The position numbers and the translations under genes are program-made. The notes beneath the pieces were generated by a model. The model saw only the letters and a program-made list of their open reading frames with translations, was not told the DNA's origin and searched no databases. Below, piece after piece: positions 58,587 through 64,000 of a stretch of DNA of 64,000 bases. Origin of the DNA: Pandoraea vervacti (GTDB lineage Bacteria; Pseudomonadota; Gammaproteobacteria; Burkholderiales; Burkholderiaceae). The stretch covers positions 186,001 through 250,000 of the forward strand of contig NZ_CP010897.2 of NCBI RefSeq assembly GCF_000934605.2. Direction: 5' to 3'. Numbering within the stretch: position 1 is the first letter of the stretch; each line of letters opens with the position of its first letter.

Positions 58587-60859
58587 GGCGTTTCTCCTTG
58601 CGCGCCCTTGGCGTTGCGCGTTCCTTGCCCCTGGGCACGGATGGCGGCGCGATGACGCGCTTCGTCGGCGACGGTCGGGCTGATGGCCGGTTTGCCAGGC
58701 GGCGTTTGCGGTGCGGGCTTCGGCGCGTCGGCTGCGGCGGCTGGGGCCGATGCCTTGGCGGTCGGCGCACGCGAGGCGGGTGCCGCGGCCGCGCTTGCTG
58801 CCGAGCCGCCCGGGGCCACGCGCGATACCGTCGTCGAACCCGTCATGACGGCGCGGTCGAGTTCGGCGGCGCTGGCAGGCGGCGCATCCGGCGCCGCGGA
58901 AACCGACGAGGCCGCAACGGCGCCCGACGCCGCTGCCTGCAACGCAGCCGCCTCGGCGGCACGTTCCTTCGGCTCGGTGATGAGGTAGTAGTCCAGCAGA
59001 CTGCGCGCCACCGGACCGGCCTGTGCGCCCCCCCAACCGGCGTTCTCGACGATCAGCGCGATCGCGATCTTGGGATCGTCCGCCGGTGCGAAGGCGATAA
59101 ACAGCGCGTGGTCGCGCTTGAACTCCGGAATCGCGTTGTGGTTGTACTTCTCGTTCTTGCCGAGGGAGTACACCTGCGCCGTGCCAGTCTTGCCCCCTGC
59201 GTCGTATGGGGCGCCGGCAAAGGCCTGACGTCCCGTGCCTTCCTTGATCACACCAACCATTGCACGCTTGACGAAGTCGACGTCGGCCTGTTTGTAGGGC
59301 AGGCGCGCGCTTTCATGCGGCACGGTGAGCTGGCGCGAATGCGAGACCGGATCTTCGACGGCCTTCACGAGGTGAGGCTTCATCACCACGCCGTTGTTGG
59401 CGAGCGTGGCAGTGGCGTGCGCGAGTTGCAGGATCGTGAAGGAGTTATAACCCTGACCGATGCCCAGACTGATCGTCTCGCCGTCGTACCACTTCTGTTG
59501 CGCGGGCTTCTTGTAGGCCTTGCGCTTCCACTCGGTGGACGGCAGGATCCCGCGCGCTTCGCCTTCGATGTCGATCCCCGTCAACTGCCCGAAGCCGAGC
59601 GGGGCCATGAAGTCGTGGATGGCGTTCACGCCGAGGTCATGCGCGAGCATGTAGTAATACGTGTCGTTCGAGACCACGATCGAGCGATACATGTCGATCC
59701 AGCCCTGACCGTTACGCACGTCGTTGCGGAACGTGTGGTTGCCCAGCGTGAACGAGCCCGTGTCCTGAAAACCCCAGTTCGGTGTGCGTTTGCCGAGTTC
59801 GAGGGCGGCGAGGGCCATGAAAGGTTTATACGTCGAGCCGATCGGATAGGTGCCGCGCAACGGACGATTGAGCAGCGGCCGGTCGGGCGAGTTGTTCAGG
59901 GCGTCCCAGTTTTGCTGGTCGATGCCCTCGACGAACAGGTTCGGATCGAAGCTCGGCGCGGAGACGAAGGCGAGCACGTCGCCCGACTTCGGTTCGATGG
60001 CGACAACCGCGCCACGGCGTCCCGCGAAGGCCTGCTCGGCGACCTGCTGAAGCTTGATGTCGATGGACAGCACGAGGTTGTCGCCCGGCGTGGCCGGCGT
60101 GCGCGAGATCGTGCGCACCGGCCGCCCGCCCGCCGTCACTTCGATTTCCTCGAAACCGGTGATGCCGTGCAACTGCGTCTCGTAGCTTTGCTCGACACCG
60201 ATCTTGCCAATGTAGTCGGTGCCCTTGTAATTGTTCGCGTCGCGGCGAATGTCGTACTTCGCGCTGTCGCTGTCGTTCTCTTCGCTCATCGCGTCGATAC
60301 GCTGACGGTCGCGCTGCGAGATTCGGCCGATGTAGCCGATCACGTGAGCGGCCGTCTCACCGAGCGGATATTGCCGGAACAGGCGCGCGTGCACGTCCAC
60401 GCCGGGAAAGCGGAAACGCTGTGCGGTGAAGCGCGCCACTTCCTCGTCGGTCAGTCGCGTGCGGATCGGCAGGCTCTCGAAGCTCTTGCTGTCGTCCATG
60501 AGCTTTTTGAAGCGGGCGCGGTCGCGCGGGGTGATTTCGATCACATCCGACAGATCCGTCACCAGGTCTTCGAGCGGGCGGCCAATCTTCGACGGCGTGA
60601 TTTCCAGCGTGTAAGCGGAATAGTTGCGCGCCAGCACCACACCGTTGCGATCCATGATCACGCCGCGATTGGGCACGATGGGTGCGAGCGAGACGCGGTT
60701 TTCGTCGGCTTGCAGCGCGTACTGGTTGTGGCGGAAGACCTGGAGGTAGACGAAGCGTACTGCGAGCAAGCTAAAGCAGATCAGCACGAAAAGCGCGGCC
60801 GCCGTGACCCGCACGTGGAAGGTCTGCAGTTGTTGCTGGGGATTCTTGAACTCGGTCAT
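58583..60859 (-). CDS. mrdA: Penicillin-binding protein 2
   Basis: 758 residues: an N-terminal TM (ALFVLICFSLLAVRFVYLQ), the PBP dimerisation domain and the transpeptidase with STYK (in GSTYKPFMALAALE), SND (SNDTYYYML) and KTGT (GGKTGTAQV). After the transpeptidase an Ala/Ser/Pro-rich tail of about 130 residues is added, which is unusual for E. coli PBP2 (633 residues) but common in Burkholderiales. Cross-links the peptidoglycan of lateral walls with RodA. Confidence 0.97.
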   Translation of the reverse strand: MTEFKNPQQQLQTFHVRVTAAALFVLICFSLLAVRFVYLQVFRHNQYALQADENRVSLAPIVPNRGVIMDRNGVVLARNYSAYTLEITPSKIGRPLEDLVTDLSDVIEITPRDRARFKKLMDDSKSFESLPIRTRLTDEEVARFTAQRFRFPGVDVHARLFRQYPLGETAAHVIGYIGRISQRDRQRIDAMSEENDSDSAKYDIRRDANNYKGTDYIGKIGVEQSYETQLHGITGFEEIEVTAGGRPVRTISRTPATPGDNLVLSIDIKLQQVAEQAFAGRRGAVVAIEPKSGDVLAFVSAPSFDPNLFVEGIDQQNWDALNNSPDRPLLNRPLRGTYPIGSTYKPFMALAALELGKRTPNWGFQDTGSFTLGNHTFRNDVRNGQGWIDMYRSIVVSNDTYYYMLAHDLGVNAIHDFMAPLGFGQLTGIDIEGEARGILPSTEWKRKAYKKPAQQKWYDGETISLGIGQGYNSFTILQLAHATATLANNGVVMKPHLVKAVEDPVSHSRQLTVPHESARLPYKQADVDFVKRAMVGVIKEGTGRQAFAGAPYDAGGKTGTAQVYSLGKNEKYNHNAIPEFKRDHALFIAFAPADDPKIAIALIVENAGWGGAQAGPVARSLLDYYLITEPKERAAEAAALQAAASGAVAASSVSAAPDAPPASAAELDRAVMTGSTTVSRVAPGGSAASAAAAPASRAPTAKASAPAAAADAPKPAPQTPPGKPAISPTVADEARHRAAIRAQGQGTRNAKGAQGETP

Positions 60860-60911
60860 GCTTGGCGGGGCTCGGCGGGACTCGTGAGTGCGATGTGACG
60901 GGCGGCGCCCG

Positions 60912-61424
60912 TCAGATCGGACGCGTATCGTCGCGGTCGACGGCGCGTTTCTGAGGCGCCAGCAGCAAAATGCTGATCACCGGCCACAGCACCGCTTCCA
61001 CGAAGCTCGCAGCCAGCGGCCACCAGCCGGGGAACGCAGCGCCGGTCGCCAGACGGATGATGAACGGCACCACGTGCGCCAGCAGCAGCAGCGGCAGCAC
61101 CGTAAGCGCTTGACCCAGCAATGTGAAGAACAGGACGCGGCGGTGAATCATGATCGCGCCATACGACAGCAGCGTATAGGCAAGGGCATGCTCGCCCAGC
61201 AGCCCGGCGTTGTGCACGTCCATGAGCAACCCGACGAGAAACGCTACGCCCATGCCGACCTTGCGTGGCTGGTGGATGTTCCAGAACATGAGCACCAGCG
61301 CGACGAAGTCGGGCATGGCGGGGGCATGCCCCCACGGCATCAGGTTCACCAGAAACGCCACCACGAGGCTGAGCGCGATGAAGTACGGATTGACCGGCAG
61401 CAGGATGTATTGCGGTCGTGACAT
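60912..61424 (-). CDS. mreD: Rod-shape protein MreD
   Basis: 170 residues, five to six TM segments (PYFIALSLVVAFLVNLMPW; FVALVLMFWNIHQPRKVGMG, a family motif with the Pro-Arg-Val). Bridges MreC and the RodA-PBP2 pair in the inner membrane. Ten bases behind mreC. Confidence 0.94.
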   Translation of the reverse strand: MSRPQYILLPVNPYFIALSLVVAFLVNLMPWGHAPAMPDFVALVLMFWNIHQPRKVGMGVAFLVGLLMDVHNAGLLGEHALAYTLLSYGAIMIHRRVLFFTLLGQALTVLPLLLLAHVVPFIIRLATGAAFPGWWPLAASFVEAVLWPVISILLLAPQKRAVDRDDTRPI

Positions 61425-61433
61425 GTGAATTCC

Positions 61434-62402
61434 TTAGTGACCCTTGCGGGCGCCCGGCGCGAGTTTCGGGTCTGCGCGCGTGCCGCCCTTCGGGGCGGGC
61501 TTGCCGCCGCTGGCGGACGGATCCGAGGCGCGCGCGAGATCGGCGGCGGCGTCCGGATGCAGCGGCAGCGGCGTGGTGTATTGCAACACCAGTACCTGAC
61601 GCTGGCTGCGCAGGTTGGCCACCGGCTGACACAGAATGCGGGCGAACGCGGTGTCGGACACCCGGTCGACCTTGGTGATGCGCGCGACCGGCAGGCCGGC
61701 GGGGTAGACGCCGTCCAGCCCGCTGGTGGCGATCTCGTCGCCGACCTTGACGTCTGCCGAAAGCGGAATGAAACGCAGATCGAGCACGTCGCCGCGCAGC
61801 CCGCCGTAGATCACGCTGTGCACGCCGCTCCGGGTCACCTGCACCGGTACGGCCTGTTCCTTGTCGGTGAGCAGCGTCACCTCGCTTTGCATCAGGAAGA
61901 CGCGCGAGACCTGACCGAGCAGGCCCTGCTCGGTGACTACCGGGGCACCGAGCTTGACGCCATGTTTCGTGCCGCGGTCGATCACGACACGCTGCGTGAA
62001 CGGGTCGCGCGTGTCGTATTCGATTTCCGCGGGGATGCTCGGCACGGGCAGACGCTCGCGCAGGGCCAGCATCTGACGCAGGTGTTCGTTCTCGGCCACG
62101 AGTTGGTTGTTGCGCTGGGCCTGCACGGAGAGTTCGAGATTGCGCTCGCGAAGCTTGCCGTTCTCGGTGGTGAGCTGCGATTCGGTCGAGAAGAATCCCG
62201 CGACGCCCAGAATCGCGTCGCGCGGCAACAGCATCATGCGTTGCACGGGGTAGAGCGCGGTGCCGACGACGGTTCGCACCCGCTCCAGCGTGTTGTAGTG
62301 CGAGTCGACCACGAGCAGGCCGATGGCGAGCGCGACGAAACAGATCAGCCGGGCCAACGCCGACGGTCCCTGTTTGAACAGTGGCGGCGGACTGTACTGC
62401 AT
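61434..62402 (-). CDS. mreC: Rod-shape protein MreC
   Basis: 322 residues: an N-terminal TM (ALARLICFVALAIGLLVVD), a coiled coil (about 75-115; TTENGKLRERNLELSVQAQR), then two beta-barrel domains (VVIDRGTKHGVKLGAPVVTE; DVLDLRFIPLSADVKVGDEI). Pro/Lys-rich tail. It is the periplasmic scaffold that activates PBP2. Confidence 0.95.
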   Translation of the reverse strand: MQYSPPPLFKQGPSALARLICFVALAIGLLVVDSHYNTLERVRTVVGTALYPVQRMMLLPRDAILGVAGFFSTESQLTTENGKLRERNLELSVQAQRNNQLVAENEHLRQMLALRERLPVPSIPAEIEYDTRDPFTQRVVIDRGTKHGVKLGAPVVTEQGLLGQVSRVFLMQSEVTLLTDKEQAVPVQVTRSGVHSVIYGGLRGDVLDLRFIPLSADVKVGDEIATSGLDGVYPAGLPVARITKVDRVSDTAFARILCQPVANLRSQRQVLVLQYTTPLPLHPDAAADLARASDPSASGGKPAPKGGTRADPKLAPGARKGH

Positions 62403-62586
62403 GGTGGGCCCTTCAGGGAAGCACGCGCAGCGAGACGCTGCGGTGCGCGAGTAGTGTCAGTCGGGCGCGACGCAGCGGCGTGACGCCTGACTCCGCGCGC
62501 GAGGTCTTGCTGCGTGGCCGGTCGTGCCGGGCGAGGGGGGGAAGGGATTGCCCCACCGCGCCGGACGACGAACCACGCACGTTGGC

Positions 62587-63630
62587 TTACTCGTAGGAGA
62601 AGATGCTGCCGAGCTTGTCCATGCGCTCGAGCGCCATGCCCGAGCCACGCACCACGCAGGTGAGCGGGTCTTCGGCGACGAGCACGGGCAGGCCGGTTTC
62701 TTCGGCGAGCAGACGGTCCAGATCGCGCAGCAACGCGCCACCGCCCGTGAGCATCATGCCGCGCTCGGCGATGTCGGCGCCCAGTTCCGGCGGCGTTTGT
62801 TCGAGTGCGATCTTCACCGAGGACACGATCTGGTTGAGCGGATCGGTCAGGGCTTCGAGGATTTCGTTGCTGGAGATGGTGAAGGCGCGCGGAATCCCTT
62901 CCGAGAGGTTGCGGCCCTTGACTTCCATTTCCTTGACTTCCGAGCCCGGGAAGGCCGAGCCGATTTCCTTCTTGATGGCTTCGGCGGTCTGTTCGCCGAT
63001 CAGCATGCCGTAGTTGCGGCGGATGTAGTTGACGATCGCTTCGTCGAACTTGTCGCCGCCCACGCGCACCGAACCCTTGTAGACGATACCGCCCAGCGAG
63101 ATCACGCCCACCTCGGTCGTGCCGCCGCCGATGTCGACGACCATCGAGCCCGTGGCTTCCGAGACCGGAAGCCCGGCGCCGATGGCAGCGGCCATCGGCT
63201 CTTCGATCAGATACACCTGCGAGGCGCCGGCGCCGTGCGCGGCTTCCTTGATGGCGCGACGCTCGACCTGGGTCGAACCGCACGGCACGCAGATGATGAT
63301 GCGCGGCGAGGGCGAGAACAGGCGCGACTCGTGAGCCATCTTGATGAACTGCTTGATCATCTGCTCGGTCACGGTGAAGTCGGCGATCACGCCGTCCTTC
63401 ATCGGACGAATGGCTTCGATGTTGCCCGGAACCTTGCCGAGCATCTGCTTGGCTTCCTTACCGACGGCTTGAATCGTCTTCTTGCCGCTCGGGCCGCCTT
63501 CCTGACGAATGGCGACAACCGAGGGTTCGTCGAGAACGACGCCCTTGCCGCGCATGTAGATCAGGGTGTTGGCCGTGCCCAGGTCGATGGCCAGGTCGTT
63601 GGAGAAATAGCTGCGAAGAAAACCGAACAT
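62587..63630 (-). CDS. mreB: Actin-like cell-shape protein MreB
   Basis: 347 residues, the exact family length. Opens MFGFLRSYFSNDLAIDLGTANTL; the membrane-binding amphipathic helix (FGFLRS) and the ATP-binding phosphate loops (DLGTANT; VDIGGGTTEVGVI) are intact. Directs lateral wall synthesis as filaments. The frame is open to 63759 but the family start is at 63630. Between mreB and mreC lie 184 bases without a gene. Confidence 0.98.
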   Translation of the reverse strand: MFGFLRSYFSNDLAIDLGTANTLIYMRGKGVVLDEPSVVAIRQEGGPSGKKTIQAVGKEAKQMLGKVPGNIEAIRPMKDGVIADFTVTEQMIKQFIKMAHESRLFSPSPRIIICVPCGSTQVERRAIKEAAHGAGASQVYLIEEPMAAAIGAGLPVSEATGSMVVDIGGGTTEVGVISLGGIVYKGSVRVGGDKFDEAIVNYIRRNYGMLIGEQTAEAIKKEIGSAFPGSEVKEMEVKGRNLSEGIPRAFTISSNEILEALTDPLNQIVSSVKIALEQTPPELGADIAERGMMLTGGGALLRDLDRLLAEETGLPVLVAEDPLTCVVRGSGMALERMDKLGSIFSYE

Positions 63631-64000
63631 GCAAAATCCTGTGTTTGCGTGAGGCCGCCCAATGAACTTGACTGGGACGGCTGCCTGTCGTCTGGGTTCC
63701 GGCCTGTTCGCAAAAAAATCGCCAGGCGCCACGCGGCGGCTCGCGAAACATGCGGACAAACCGAGGAATGCTGTACTGGGCAGGAGGCGGGGCTGCCGTC
63801 AAAAATCCGTCGCGTCAGGGTCTTCCAATGGACTGCGCGATCGTCTGTCGCGCCCCCCGGACTGGCCGTGGCCCACCTGCGCGACAGCGGCGGAGGGTGC
63901 AAAAACACGCTCCGACGCAAATTTAATGCGCAATGATACCTTATAATTTCGCAGGTTTTGCAGGAAAAACGAGCACGTTGACGCCACATTCGACCCCCGC
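63631..64000. other. Upstream region of mreB at the window edge
   Basis: 370 bases with no supported gene. An AT-rich patch at 63915-63960 contains a TATAAT on the plus strand (63942-63947) and TATAA-like sequence on the minus strand, so a divergent promoter pair for mreB and a gene beyond the edge is likely. In many Burkholderiales gatC stands there, but nothing of it is visible. Confidence 0.4.

Overview
The window is a high-GC (roughly 64%), gene-dense bacterial chromosome segment. Its housekeeping genes (dprA-def, fmt, htpX-rsmB-DUF4390-ntrY/ntrX-like, queC-queE-queD and mreB-mreC-mreD-mrdA-rodA) have sequences and orders typical of Burkholderiales. Pandoraea or a close Burkholderiaceae relative is my best guess; the genus is an inference from style, not from a search.

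Layout. 0-20.5 kb is core genome: a LysR regulator, topoisomerase III (topB), a thioredoxin-like protein, dprA, def, a PMT/ArnT-like glycosyltransferase, fmt, htpX, rsmB, a DUF4390 protein with an NtrY/NtrX-like two-component pair, tRNA-Phe, the preQ0 genes queC-queE-queD, a small PPxY-rich protein and a DsrE-like periplasmic protein. A Sel1-repeat protein (20.6-21.3 kb) leads to the island. 21.5-45.1 kb is one co-directional, near-gapless type III secretion (T3SS) locus of the SPI-1/Bsa/Mxi-Spa (Inv) class: sctD-F-I-J-K-L, a small ORF, an InvF-like AraC regulator, sctC-W-V-N-O-P-Q-R-S-T-U, an unrecognised ORF open into sicA, then the translocator/tip genes (SipB-, SipC-, SipD-like) and a final unknown ORF ending at a strong terminator.

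45.1-57.3 kb is the regulator and effector part. A HilA-like regulator points left. Two small ORFs (one chaperone-like) precede an unrecognised 787-residue protein on the right-pointing strand. A convergent left-pointing block follows, in transcription order: three tandem paralogues with a shared N-terminal module, two proteins that look like YopH/SptP-type tyrosine phosphatase domains with destroyed active sites, a class IB chaperone and a proline-rich effector candidate. 57.4-64 kb returns to core genome: the cell-shape operon mreB-mreC-mreD-mrdA-rodA on the minus strand with its terminator.

How it fits together: the HilA-like and InvF-like proteins plus the SicA chaperone are the expected activation chain (family knowledge). 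Sct proteins build the injectisome, SipB/C/D-like proteins form tip and pore, and the flanking accessory genes are the likely cargo. No integrase, transposase or CRISPR array was seen. The most novel material is the paralogous trio, the paired pseudo-phosphatases, and the PPxY protein just outside the island.
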